A stretch of 64,000 bases of DNA, taken from contig CP019882.1 of the NCBI GenBank assembly GCA_002007745.1, positions 2,852,001 to 2,916,000 on the forward strand, given 5' to 3'. Position 1 is the stretch's first letter. Each line of letters opens with the position of its first letter. Both the position numbers and the translations under genes were made by a program. This document shows positions 36,650 to 45,861 of this stretch, in pieces. This DNA comes from Mycolicibacterium litorale. Its GTDB lineage: Bacteria; Actinomycetota; Actinomycetes; Mycobacteriales; Mycobacteriaceae. The notes below the pieces were generated by a model. The model saw nothing but the letters and a program-made list of their open reading frames with translations, was not told the DNA's origin and searched no databases.

Positions 36650-37285
36650 TTAGTCCAACGCGACGCCGGACAGCGGCAATGCGCGCCAAGGGACGAAGTC
36701 GTGGGTGGTGTTCGCCAGACGCTTCGCTTTGCGCGCATTGACGTTCAGCAACCGCAGCAGTTCGGCGATGACGGTCGGGATTGCGTCCTGACGCAGCCGG
36801 CCGCGGTACAGATCCAGGCAGGCGCCCATCATCGAACCGACGAAGATACTGCACGTCGTATCGAGGTCGGTTGACCGGAATTCGCCGCGGGCCATTCCCA
36901 GCTCGAGGTCCCCACGCAGGTGGAGGTGGAAACCGCCGAGCAGACCGTCGACCGGCAGGCCCGAGTCGAACAGCAGTCTGCCGACATCGGGGTTGAGCGC
37001 AAACAGGGTGAGCGTCTGTCGCGTGCTGCGCGCGACCAGCTCGGCCTGATCAACCGCACCGTCCGTCGCCACCTCCAGCGCCCGAACGTGTTCCGCGATC
37101 AACAGGCCACCGACGGCCTGAATGGCTGCCGGCAGCGACTCGAAGTGGGCGTAGAACGTACCCTGCGCCAGGCCGGCTCTGCCCACCACTTGGGGAACCG
37201 AGACGGTGTCCACCGTCCGGTCGAGCAACAGTTCCTGAAGCGCCACCAGAAGAACTGCGCGGGTGCGGAGCTTCTTCTTGGTCAC
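36650..37285 (-). CDS. TetR-family transcriptional regulator
   Basis: The product is 211 residues from GTG 37285 (VTKKKLRTRAVLLVALQELLLD). The helix-turn-helix is TVDTVSVPQVVGRAGLAQGTFYAHFESLPAAIQAVGG, of the usual TetR form, with a C-terminal ligand/dimer domain. An upstream frame extension to 37378 exists, but it would run across an imperfect operator-like repeat (37316-37334), so the shorter start is preferred. Divergent from the second arylsulfatase, which it probably controls. Confidence 0.88.
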   Translation of the reverse strand: MTKKKLRTRAVLLVALQELLLDRTVDTVSVPQVVGRAGLAQGTFYAHFESLPAAIQAVGGLLIAEHVRALEVATDGAVDQAELVARSTRQTLTLFALNPDVGRLLFDSGLPVDGLLGGFHLHLRGDLELGMARGEFRSTDLDTTCSIFVGSMMGACLDLYRGRLRQDAIPTVIAELLRLLNVNARKAKRLANTTHDFVPWRALPLSGVALD

Positions 37286-37315
37286 CGCCCCGCCCACAGG
37301 GCCATCGTTGGATAG

Positions 37316-37334
37316 TGCTGACAGGATGTCAACA
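37316..37334. promoter_or_regulatory. Imperfect inverted repeat, candidate TetR operator
   Basis: TGCTGACA (37316-37323) and TGTCAACA (37327-37334) pair at 7 of 8 positions around the 3-base centre GGA. The element lies between the TetR gene (start 37285) and the sulfatase gene (start 37463), where autoregulation would be expected. Confidence 0.4.
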
Positions 37335-37462
37335 ACGCTCGGGTAACGCTCCGCGAGGCGCGAAATGACAGATCGCACGTTCGTCTGCGCCGGCCTGGAC
37401 CCGGTGCAAGCATGGCCGCATCGCGGTCGAGAACACGGCCGCCGATGACGGAAGGATTCATC

Positions 37463-39782
37463 ATGGCCGACCAGTTCAACGGCGTCATCAAACTCGACAT
37501 CCGGGACTCGGTCCCGGACTGGACGCCGTATCAGCTGAAAAAGGCCCCCGCGGGCGCACCGAACATCCTGATCGTGCTCTATGACGACACCGGTCAGGCC
37601 GCGTGGTCCCCTACGGCGGTCGGATAAACATGCCGACGCTCGACCGTCTGGCGGACAACGGGGTCACCTACACCCAGTGGCACACCACCGCACTCTGCTC
37701 GCCCACCCGCTCGACGTTCTTGACCGGGCGCAACCACCACGTCAACCGCTGTGCGTCGATCACCGAGGGATCGATGGGTTTCCCCGGTGCCGCCGGTCGG
37801 CTTCCTGCTGAATGCGCGACCATCGGTCAGGTGCTTCAGGACAACGGGTACGCCACGATGTGGCTGGGCAAGAACCACAATGTTCCGGTCGAAGATCTCT
37901 CCCCCGGCGGCAGTCGCTCGGAGTGGCCGCTGTCCAAAGGATTCGACCGGTTCTACGGATTCCTCGGTGGCGAGACCAACCAGTGGTATCCCGACCTGAT
38001 CGAGGATAACCACGCCATCGAGCCGCCCTACACGCCCGAAGAGGGCTACCACCTGTCGAAAGACCTTGCCGACCAAGCACTTCGGATGCTGCGCGACCTA
38101 CGTTCGTCGGCGCCGTCGAAACCCTGGTTCATGTGGTTCTGTCCGGGCGCCAACCACGCGCCGCACCACGCCCCCAGGATTACATCGACAAGTACAAGGG
38201 TGTGTTCGACGACGGCTATGAGGCCTACCGGGAATGGGTGCTGGCCAGGATGATCGAACGGGGCGTCGTGCCCGCGGGCACCGAACTGACACCGCTGAAC
38301 CCGATGCCCGCCGATGTGGCCAACGAGGCCGATTACGTGCGCCCCTGGGCCGAACTGAACGACGACGAGAAACGATTGTTCTGTCGAATGGCCGAGGTAT
38401 TCGCCGCGTTCTCCGAGTACACCGACGTCCAGGTGGGCCGCATCGTCGACTTCCTTGAACAGACTGGCCAACTCGACAACACGCTCATCTTCTACTGCGC
38501 CGACAACGGTGCCTCCGGCGAGGGCACCGCGAACGGCTCGGTCAACGAGAACAAGTTCTTCAACGGCTACCCCGACAGCCTCGAGGAGAACATGTCCTAC
38601 TTCGACGAACTCGGCGGTCCGGAGACCTACAACCACTACCCCACCGGATGGGCGGTGGCGTTCTCCACCCCGTTCCAGATGTTCAAGCGTTATGCGCAGT
38701 TCGCCGGCGGCACCTGCGACCCGCTGGTGATCCACTGGCCCAAGGGGATCAAGGCCAAAGGGCAGATGCGACACCAGTACCACCACAGCACCGACATCGT
38801 GCCGACCATCCTCGACGCGACCGGCCTGGAGATGCCCGCGGTGTACCGCGGTGTCGAGCAGTATCCGCTCAACGGGGTCTCGATGCGATACAGCTTCGAT
38901 GACGCGCACGCACCGACCACCAAGAAACGGCAGTACTTCGCCATGCTCGGCACCCGCGGCATCTGGCAGGACGGCTGGAAGGCGGCGGCCCTGCACGCGC
39001 CCATCAGCGGTAAGGGGCATTTCGACGCCGACCGCTGGGAGTTGTATCACGTCGACGACGACCGCGCCGAAGCGCGCAATCTGGCCGACCAGTATCCGGA
39101 CAAGCTGCAGGAGCTGATTGCCGCGTGGTTTGCGGAGGCGGAGGCGAATTTCGTTCTCCCCCTTGATGACCGGCCGGCGGTCGAACAGATCAACGACGAA
39201 CGGCCACAGGGTGAGCCGCCGCGGTCGCGCTATATCTATTTCCCGGACACCTCCCCGGTGCCGGAGTCCACCGCGGTCAGCATCCGCGGAAGGTCGTACA
39301 AGATCCTGGCCGACGTCGAGGTCACCGCCTCGTCGGAGGGCGTCATCTTCGCCCACGGCTCGCGCTTCGGCGGGCACACGCTGTTCATCAAGGACCGCAG
39401 GCTGCACTACGTCTACAACTTCCTGGGCATCAAGCCGGAACAGACGTTTGTCTCCGCAGAACTCGAGCCCGGTCAGCTCACTTTGGGGGTCGAGTTCATC
39501 CGGGAGGGGGCCGGCGAACACCTGGAGTCCGTCGGCACCGCCAGGCTGTACGTCGGTCAGCAGGTGGTGGCCCAGGGCCCGATGCGAGCCCAGATCGGTC
39601 CGTTCACGCTGTGCGGCGACGGCCTGTGTGTCGGCTACGACAGCGCCGATCCGGTGAGCCGGTGCTATCCGCCGGGATTTCCGTTCACCGGTGGACGGAT
39701 CCTCGGCGTCGGGGTGGACATCGGCGGGGACCAGTACCTGAATCTGGAGCGGGAGGCCGCCGCGGCGTTCGCTCGGGACTGA
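37463..39782 (+). pseudogene. Arylsulfatase, two frameshifts
   Basis: Three consecutive frames cover one type I sulfatase of about 773 residues: MADQFNGVIKLDIRDSV to about 37610, PTLDRLADNG to about 38173, and DYIDKYKGVFDDGYE to the stop. Single Cs are missing in the runs 37608-37611 and 38171-38175. The metal-binding LIVLYDDTG, the CSPTR signature with Cys79 (formylglycine site), GRNHH, the later CADNGASGEG and the C-terminal beta domain (HTLFIKDRRLHYVYNFLG) match the first sulfatase of this window, but identity is moderate and there is no Lys-rich tail. The ATG at 37463 has GGAAGG upstream. Divergent TetR gene suggests induction by its substrate. Confidence 0.88.
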
Positions 39783-39815
39783 GGGCGGCCGCCCAACGCC
39801 AAGTAGTGACGATTA

Positions 39816-39839
39816 TTCAGATAGTCGCTACTATCTGAA
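39816..39839. promoter_or_regulatory. 24-bp perfect palindromic operator upstream of TetR
   Basis: TTCAGATAGT (39816-39825) and its exact complement ACTATCTGAA (39830-39839) surround the 4-base centre CGCT. The element ends two bases before the ATG at 39842 of the TetR-family gene and lies in a 59-base gap after the sulfatase. An autoregulatory operator is the simplest reading; transcription may start within or next to it. Confidence 0.75.
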
Positions 39840-39841
39840 GC

Positions 39842-40482
39842 ATGGACACCGACGATGCCCCCGGCGCCGCAAGACACGCATGCAGGCGCAGGCCGAGACG
39901 CGGCAGCGACTGCTGGACGCCGCGGCTACGACGTTCGCGCGCAAGGGTTACACGGCGGCCAAGCTCGATGAGATCGCCGAAGCCGCCGGCTATTCGGTGG
40001 GCGCGGTGTACTCGAACTTCGCCAGCAAGGAGCAGCTGTTCTCGGAGCTGATGGCCGAGCGCGCCGCCGACCGCGTGGGCGCGGTCGCCGAAGTGCTGCG
40101 GTCGGCGCGCCCGGATCAACCCGGCGGCGCGTTCGGCGAACTGGGGCGCCTGCTGATCGACGGCGCCGACAAGAACATCGAGGTCGCCGCGCTACAAACC
40201 GAATTTTGGCTGCACGCCATCCGCAACCCCGACACGATGGGAATCCTCGCCGAGAGCACCCGCGGCACCCTGGATCTGCTCCTCGACGTCGTCACCAGAC
40301 TGCTCGAGGAACACCGTGTCGACCAGAGCATCGTGTCCGCCGAGGCCTTTGCCGTCGTGGTCCTCGCGCTGTATCAAGGCCTGACACGTCAGCGCCGCAC
40401 CGACCCGTCGCGAGTGTCCGAAGACCTGTTCGGACAAGCCCTTTCGTGGCAGCTCGCCGGCATGCCCAAACTGCGGGACTGA
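39842..40482 (+). CDS. TetR-family transcriptional regulator (probable frameshift at residue 9)
   Basis: From ATG 39880 the frame gives MQAQAETRQRLLDAAATTFARKGYTAAKLDEIAEAAGYSVGAVYSNFASKEQLF, a complete TetR HTH, and continues to residue 201. The sequence before it, from ATG 39842 (MDTDDAPGA), would join as ...GARKTRMQAQ if one C were added at 39866-39869, giving 213 residues with the usual basic lead-in. Since ATG 39880 has no ribosome site, 39842 is the likely true start. The C-terminal domain has HAIRNPDTMGILAESTRG and related helices. The stop is 13 bases before the sterol desaturase-like gene, so they form an operon. Confidence 0.85.
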
Positions 40483-40495
40483 AGGGAGCCCGGCT

Positions 40496-41416
40496 GTGGA
40501 TCAGATCCTCGACCAGGCCAAACTGGTCTTCGTCTACGCCATCCCAGCGTTCCTGTTGCTGATGGCTGTGGAGTACTACGGATATCGCCGCGAGAAGCGG
40601 GAGAGCAGCGGCGAGCAGCCGCAGCGCCGCGCCACCAAGGGCGTGTCCGCCCGTGACACCGCGTGCAATGTGTCCACTTACCTGATCAGGTTGGTGGTCG
40701 GCCCGCTCGAGAAGTTCATCGAATTGCCGTTCGTGGTGATCGCCGCCGCGTTCGCGCCCGTGACGCTGCCGGCCAACCAGTGGTGGACATGGGGCCTGGC
40801 GCTGCTGCTTGCCGACCTGGCCTACTACGTCAAACACCGAATGTCACACCGTATCCGGATGTTCTGGGCGGAGCACAGCGTGCACCACTCCAGCCAATAC
40901 TTCAACCTCTCGACCGCGTTGCGGCTGCCGTGGCTGATCCCCGGCTCGTTCCTGAAGTCGGTCGTGTCAATCCCGATGGCGCTCATCGGAATCCCGGTCT
41001 GGGTTATCTTCCTGTGCCAGGCCATCGTGCTGCTCTACCAATTCCCGATTCACACCGAGCGAATTGACAAGCTGCCCAAGGCGATCGAGTACGTGTTCAA
41101 TACTCCCTCGCATCATCGGGTACACCACGGCGCCAACAACCCCTACCTCGACAAGAACTACGGCGGCATCCTGATCATCTGGGACCGGTTGTTCGGGAGT
41201 TACGCCGATGAGGTCGAGGCGGTGCGCTACGGCCTCACCAAGAACATCCAGACCGACAATCCGATCAAAGTCAACTATCACGAATTCGCGCTAATGGTCC
41301 GCGACGTCTGGCGGGCGACCTCCTGGCGCGGGCGCATCGGGTATCTGCTCCGGCCGCCCGGCTGGCAGGAGACGCCGGCTCAGCCGGACCCGGCGCCGGT
41401 CCCCGTCACCGCGTGA
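40496..41416 (+). CDS. Fatty acid hydroxylase / sterol desaturase family membrane enzyme
   Basis: The 306-residue protein has hydrophobic segments at the N-terminus (LVFVYAIPAFLLLMAVEYYG) and in the middle. The histidine clusters of the non-heme di-iron membrane hydroxylases are present: KHRMSH, EHSVHHSS and SHHRVHHG, with a further His in FPIHTERID. It would hydroxylate or desaturate a lipid or sterol at the membrane using molecular oxygen. Starts at GTG 40496. It is downstream of the TetR gene with its palindromic operator, so expression is probably controlled by that repressor. Confidence 0.88.
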   Translation: MDQILDQAKLVFVYAIPAFLLLMAVEYYGYRREKRESSGEQPQRRATKGVSARDTACNVSTYLIRLVVGPLEKFIELPFVVIAAAFAPVTLPANQWWTWGLALLLADLAYYVKHRMSHRIRMFWAEHSVHHSSQYFNLSTALRLPWLIPGSFLKSVVSIPMALIGIPVWVIFLCQAIVLLYQFPIHTERIDKLPKAIEYVFNTPSHHRVHHGANNPYLDKNYGGILIIWDRLFGSYADEVEAVRYGLTKNIQTDNPIKVNYHEFALMVRDVWRATSWRGRIGYLLRPPGWQETPAQPDPAPVPVTA

Positions 41417-41493
41417 CAGTCGCACCATCGAGGATTTGTCTCGGCCCGCTCCGGGTACGTGGAGGTGTCCCCTAACAAGGAAGTGAGGGCCGC

Positions 41494-41976
41494 ATGCCTC
41501 TCGGATCGAGACGATTTTCCAGAACCACGATGGCGGTGGTCGGCAGTACCGCGATGCTGACGCTGGCCATCGGATGCGGAAGCAGCGACAGCGGCGGTTC
41601 GGAGACCAGTTCGACAACGTCGACCACGCCGACCTCGGCTGAGGTCACCATGACGACAAGCCCGGCAGCCGGCGATACATCGACTGCGCCCGGCGGGGCG
41701 ACCGGGGGCGGCGACGCCAACGGTGGCGGCGGCAGCATCCCGGGCGGTCCCACCGGCGGCGGTGACGCCAACGGTGGCGGCGGCAGCATCCCGGGCGGTC
41801 CCACCGGCGGCGGTGACGCCAACGGTGGCGGCGGATCCATCCCGGGCGGCCCGACCGGCAGTGGCGGCCCCGGCGGTGGCAGCGGCTCGATTCCCGGCGT
41901 CGGTAGCGGCGGCGGCGGACCGGGTGGCGGCGGCGGCTGCATCAACGGCGTCGGCTGCGTCGGCACCGGCGGATAG
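41494..41976 (+). CDS. Gly-rich putative lipoprotein with tandem repeats
   Basis: The 160-residue product has a basic start (MPLGSRRFSRTT), a hydrophobic core and an AIGC sequence that can serve as a lipobox (residues 25-28), then a Ser/Thr-rich linker. Three repeats of 17 residues (GGDANGGGGSIPGGPTG form) follow, encoded by a near-perfect 51-bp DNA repeat. The C-terminus is GGGGGCINGVGCVG, with two cysteines. No known domain is visible. An AAGGAAG site precedes the ATG. Probably cell-envelope or secreted. Confidence 0.7.
   Translation: MPLGSRRFSRTTMAVVGSTAMLTLAIGCGSSDSGGSETSSTTSTTPTSAEVTMTTSPAAGDTSTAPGGATGGGDANGGGGSIPGGPTGGGDANGGGGSIPGGPTGGGDANGGGGSIPGGPTGSGGPGGGSGSIPGVGSGGGGPGGGGGCINGVGCVGTGG
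41713..41865 (+). repeat. 51-bp in-frame tandem repeat, three copies
   Basis: Units begin at 41713, 41764 and 41815. The first two are almost identical and the third is degenerate near its end. Each encodes DANGGGGSIPGGPTGGG inside the Gly-rich lipoprotein gene. Copy number may vary between strains. Confidence 0.85.
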
Positions 41977-41990
41977 CACCTGCTGACTCT

Positions 41991-42053
41991 CGCCGAGTGG
42001 CCACTTGTGGCACGCGAAACGACGATCAGCGTGCGTTAGCTGGCCACTCGGCG
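41991..42053. terminator. Nested hairpin between convergent genes
   Basis: The outer arms CGCCGAGTGGCCA (41991-42003) and TGGCCACTCGGCG (42041-42053) are perfect 13-bp complements. Inside them GCACGC (42010-42015) pairs with GCGTGC (42029-42034). It lies between the lipoprotein stop (41976) and the aldehyde dehydrogenase stop (42065), so a bidirectional terminator is likely. Confidence 0.7.
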
Positions 42054-42064
42054 GGCGGTCGGGC

Positions 42065-43501
42065 TCAGTTGTCTGCGGGACCGACCCGATAGATCGACTT
42101 GAGCGAGAAGAACGCCTCCAGACCCTCGGGCCCGAGTTCGCGGCCGATACCGCTGGCCTTCACCCCGCCGAACGGCGCCCGGAAGTCCAGCTGATAGTCG
42201 TTGACCCCGACGGTTCCGGTCCGCACGGCGCGCGCGACCTCGGTCGCGCGCTCGTCGTCGGTCGACCACACCGTGCCGGCCAGGCCGAACTCGCTGTCGT
42301 TGGCCAGTGCGATCGCCTCGTCGTCGCCGTCATAGGGCACCACCGCCAGTACCGGGCCGAAGATCTCCTCCTGCGCGATGCGGTCGGAGTTGTCCACATC
42401 GGCGAACACCGTCGGCGAAACGAACCAGCCGCGCGGCTGGTCACCGGGAACCGACCCACCGGCAAGCAATCTGGCCGCACTGCTCTTGCCGGCCTCGATG
42501 TAGCCCAGCACTCGGTCGCGCTGTCGGGAACTGACCAGCGGCCCGATGTCGGTCGAGGTATCCAGTGGGTCGCCCACCGTGAGCCCGCCGACCATGGCAG
42601 TCAACGCCTCCAGCACCTCGCGATAGCGCGATCGCGGCGCCAGCACCCGCGAACTGAGGTGGCAGGTCTGTCCGTTGTTCACGAACGATGCCGTGCGCAG
42701 CCCTTTCATCGTCACGTCCAGATCGGCGTCGTCCAGGATGATCGCCGCCGATTTGCCGCCGAGTTCCAGCGTGACCGGTCGCAGCAGCCGCCCGCACACT
42801 TCGCCGATGTTCCGGCCCGCGGCCGTCGAACCGGTGAAGGTGACCTTGTCCACCCCCGGGTGCGCGACCAGATAAGCACCCGCCTGTGGGCCGCCCGCAA
42901 TGATGTTGAGCACACCAGGCGGCAGCCCTGCCTGCTCGGCTGCCTCAGCGAAGACGAGCGCGTCCAGCGCGGTCTCCGGAGCCGCCTTGAGAACCACGGT
43001 GCAACCGGCAGCCAGCGCGGGCGCCAGCTTGAACGCGGCCAGCGCCTGCGGATAGTTCCAGGGCACGATCGCGGCGACCACACCGACGGCTTCCCGGCGC
43101 ACGATGGTGTGCCCGATCATGCTGGGCCGGATCTCCTCGATCGCCGTCTCGGTGATCAGCTGCGCGTAGTAGCGGACCAGTGCGGCCGGGAACCGGCCGT
43201 TGGCGCCGCGCGACAGCGACATCGGCATCCCGTTTTCCCGGGTGACCAATTCGGCTGTGCCCCTGGCGCGTTCGTCGAGGGCTGCGGCGAAAGCTGTCAG
43301 CACGGCGGCTCGATGATCCGGCGAGGTGGACTGCCAGTGCGTCAACGCCGCCCGGGCCGCGGCCACCCCGGCGTCGATGTCCGACTCAGAGGCGCTGGCA
43401 CCGTCGCCCAGCGGCTCCCCGGTGGCCGCTTCGACCACGGGCTGGGTGTGGTCGGCGGCACGGAAACGACCGTCGACGAAGATGCGTGCCTGCGTGGTCA
43501 T
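42065..43501 (-). CDS. Aldehyde dehydrogenase family protein
   Basis: The 478-residue enzyme oxidises an aldehyde with NAD(P)+. Catalytic Glu246 (LELGGKSAA) and Cys280 (NNGQTCHLSSR) are in place, along with the cofactor loop FTGSTAAGRNIGE and the PWNYPQ motif. The ATG at 43501 overlaps the stop of the upstream CoA-transferase gene by four bases, so the two are translated together with the LLM-type gene. The pathway is probably breakdown of an aldehyde or alcohol that enters CoA metabolism; the substrate is unknown. Confidence 0.93.
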   Translation of the reverse strand: MTTQARIFVDGRFRAADHTQPVVEAATGEPLGDGASASESDIDAGVAAARAALTHWQSTSPDHRAAVLTAFAAALDERARGTAELVTRENGMPMSLSRGANGRFPAALVRYYAQLITETAIEEIRPSMIGHTIVRREAVGVVAAIVPWNYPQALAAFKLAPALAAGCTVVLKAAPETALDALVFAEAAEQAGLPPGVLNIIAGGPQAGAYLVAHPGVDKVTFTGSTAAGRNIGEVCGRLLRPVTLELGGKSAAIILDDADLDVTMKGLRTASFVNNGQTCHLSSRVLAPRSRYREVLEALTAMVGGLTVGDPLDTSTDIGPLVSSRQRDRVLGYIEAGKSSAARLLAGGSVPGDQPRGWFVSPTVFADVDNSDRIAQEEIFGPVLAVVPYDGDDEAIALANDSEFGLAGTVWSTDDERATEVARAVRTGTVGVNDYQLDFRAPFGGVKASGIGRELGPEGLEAFFSLKSIYRVGPADN

Positions 43502-45861
43502 GCGCCCACTCCTGTCCGCTCGCTGGCCTGGTCGGTGAACAGCACCCCGGCCGCGATCAAACCGTCGATCTCTGCGGAGTCCATACCCAGCACGTCATGG
43601 CAGACCCGGCGGGTATCGGCACCGGGAAGTGGCGCCGGGCGCTGCGGTGCCGGGCCGATGTTGCGGTAGGGAGCCGGGCCGGACTCGGTGGGCAGCGGCG
43701 CGGGGAACAACGGATGAACCATGTCGCTGAACACCTTTCGCAACTGGAGCTGGGGATTGCCGTACACCTCGGCGGGGCGGTTCATCGGCCCGGCGGGCAC
43801 TCCGGCGGCCTGGATGGCCTCGGCCACCTGCCCTGGCGTGCGCTCGCGCGCCCAGGTGGCCAGCGCCGCATCGACGTCGACGGACTCCCCGATCACCCCG
43901 GCGACCGCCCGCCGGTCGGCATCGGAGCGCAGCGAGACCACGCACCATTCGTCGTCGCCGGCGCAAGCCAGCACCAGATGGACTGTGGGATCGGCCTCGA
44001 CGCGCCCTGCCCCGGCGGCCACTGCGGCCAGTGTGACGTAGAGAGTGTCGAGCTGGTTGATTGCCGCCTCGGCCTGCGAGACGTGGAGGCGGGCGCCTAC
44101 GCCGTGCCGTTCGCGACGAATGAGCGCGGCCAGAGCGCCGATCGCACTGATCCGCCCGACGACATGGTCGGGGAAGATGGTGGTGGCATCGTAGAACGCG
44201 TGCCGTGCCGTCGGCGGTGCCGGCTCCTGCGACGTCCACAACCGGCTCACCCCGATGGTGGCCCGCACCAGCGGGCCGTACCCCATCTGCTTACTCCACG
44301 GCCCGGTGTCGCCGAAGGCGCTGCTTTCGGCGACCACCAGACCCGGGTTCAACTCGTGCAACCGCTCATGGGAGAAGCCCAGTGCCGGAAGCGTTCCGGG
44401 CTTGAAGTTGGCGAACACCGCGTCGGAGGCGGCCACCAGCCGGCTGAACACCTCGGCACCCGCCGGGCTGCGCAGTTCCAGGCCCAAGCCCAGATTGTTG
44501 CGGTGGGCGCGGGCGAAGGATTCGCTGATCTGCTGGTCGTCGCGCTTCTGGCGCAGGCCGTCGGGGTAGGCCGAACTCTCGACCTTGATCACCTCGGCGC
44601 CCTGGTCGGCGAACAGCCGGCTCAGCTCGCCGCCGGCCACGATGACGCCGAGATCCAGAACCCGAATGCCCTCCAGCGGCCGGCGCCCAACCGAGCCGAT
44701 GGCCGATGGATCGAATCGCGTTGTCTGCCAGCATTTTTCGCCGCTCCCGAGTGCGGGTGCCGGTGTCCGGTAGCCGGCATGTTTGCCGTCGATCACCCAG
44801 TAACCCACCGGGACACGCGCCGACACCCCGGGCGCCAGCTCGGTGTCGGTCAGCGCCCCCACCGCGGTCAGGTGCTCGGAGTGCAGGGCTTCTGACGGTG
44901 TCAGCACGGCGGCGATCGGGACGCCGTGCGCCTGACCGTCGGCGACCAGCTGCGCCATGGTCTGCCCGGCGAAGTGTGCGGCGATCAGCTCGCCGAGTTC
45001 ACCGAATGCCTTGGTGCGCGCCGCGATTGAATCGAACCGAGGATCCTGGAATTGCGCCGGCTCCCCCAGCCACGCCCGCATCCCCCGCCACTGCCGCGGG
45101 GCGAGCACGCAAATGCGCACGTAACCGTCGCGGCACGGGAAGATGGGATAGGCGTCCTGATTCCTGGGCCGGCCGCGCCACTGCTCAGCAGTGTTACGTG
45201 CGGTCGCGGCCTGGCCCTGGGTCCCGAATGGCGGATCCAGGGCCAGCACCACCGCGTCGAACCGCGAAAAATCGATGTAGTCGCCTGCACCGCACCGCAA
45301 CCGGTTGAAGTAGGCCACCAGCACAGCCCAAGCGGCCTGCACGGCGGCGGTGGCCGAGGCGATGCCGTCCGGCGGCAGAACCGGGGTGCCGACAGTGGGG
45401 CCCGACCGAGACAGGGCACTGGACATCGCGTAGAGGACTGCGTCGGTGGCCTGCCATCGTGCGAGCGAACCCTGGGCGCCGAAGTCGGTCACCGACATCG
45501 TCACCAGGTGGGCGAAGCGGTCGGCGAGTTCGGCGGCGGAGGTGCCGAACGCCGCCAACCGGCCCGGCGCGCCACTGTCGACGACGATGTCGGCGGCGCC
45601 GGCCAGCTCGAAGAACCGCCGGTGATCGTCCTGGTCGTCCGGATCCAGCACCGCGCTCTGCTTGTTGGCGTTGTGCAACGCGAACGGGATGCTGACCCCG
45701 TCCAGGGTGGGCAGCACCGACCGCGCCCGGTTGCCTTGCGGTGGCTCGATCTTGAGCACCTCGGCACCCAGGTCGGCGAGCAGCCGGGTGATGCCGTCAC
45801 CGGTGCCGTCGCACAGATCCAGCACCCGCACGCCCGCCAGCAACGGCTCCCCGGCCGTCAC
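43498..45861 (-). CDS. Two-domain CaiB/BaiF family CoA transferase (Rv1866-like)
   Basis: The 787-residue product contains two CaiB/BaiF (class III CoA-transferase) halves. The first runs from VRVLDLCDGTGDGITRLLADLGAEVLKIEPP to about 370, and the second starts at IRVLDLGVIVAGGELSRLFADQGAEVIKVES and ends at PRRV-type sequence. M. tuberculosis Rv1866 (778 residues) has the same fused form. These enzymes move CoA between carboxylic acids. Starts at GTG 45861, overlapping the LLM gene (GTGA); together with the aldehyde dehydrogenase it makes a three-gene operon. A catalytic Asp is likely in the second half (FPDHVV segment), while the first half may be structural. Confidence 0.88.
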   Translation of the reverse strand: MTAGEPLLAGVRVLDLCDGTGDGITRLLADLGAEVLKIEPPQGNRARSVLPTLDGVSIPFALHNANKQSAVLDPDDQDDHRRFFELAGAADIVVDSGAPGRLAAFGTSAAELADRFAHLVTMSVTDFGAQGSLARWQATDAVLYAMSSALSRSGPTVGTPVLPPDGIASATAAVQAAWAVLVAYFNRLRCGAGDYIDFSRFDAVVLALDPPFGTQGQAATARNTAEQWRGRPRNQDAYPIFPCRDGYVRICVLAPRQWRGMRAWLGEPAQFQDPRFDSIAARTKAFGELGELIAAHFAGQTMAQLVADGQAHGVPIAAVLTPSEALHSEHLTAVGALTDTELAPGVSARVPVGYWVIDGKHAGYRTPAPALGSGEKCWQTTRFDPSAIGSVGRRPLEGIRVLDLGVIVAGGELSRLFADQGAEVIKVESSAYPDGLRQKRDDQQISESFARAHRNNLGLGLELRSPAGAEVFSRLVAASDAVFANFKPGTLPALGFSHERLHELNPGLVVAESSAFGDTGPWSKQMGYGPLVRATIGVSRLWTSQEPAPPTARHAFYDATTIFPDHVVGRISAIGALAALIRRERHGVGARLHVSQAEAAINQLDTLYVTLAAVAAGAGRVEADPTVHLVLACAGDDEWCVVSLRSDADRRAVAGVIGESVDVDAALATWARERTPGQVAEAIQAAGVPAGPMNRPAEVYGNPQLQLRKVFSDMVHPLFPAPLPTESGPAPYRNIGPAPQRPAPLPGADTRRVCHDVLGMDSAEIDGLIAAGVLFTDQASERTGVGA

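Noticed and set aside
38046..39521. Open minus-strand frame of 491 codons opposite the second arylsulfatase
   Set aside because: Shadow frame with no recognisable domain.
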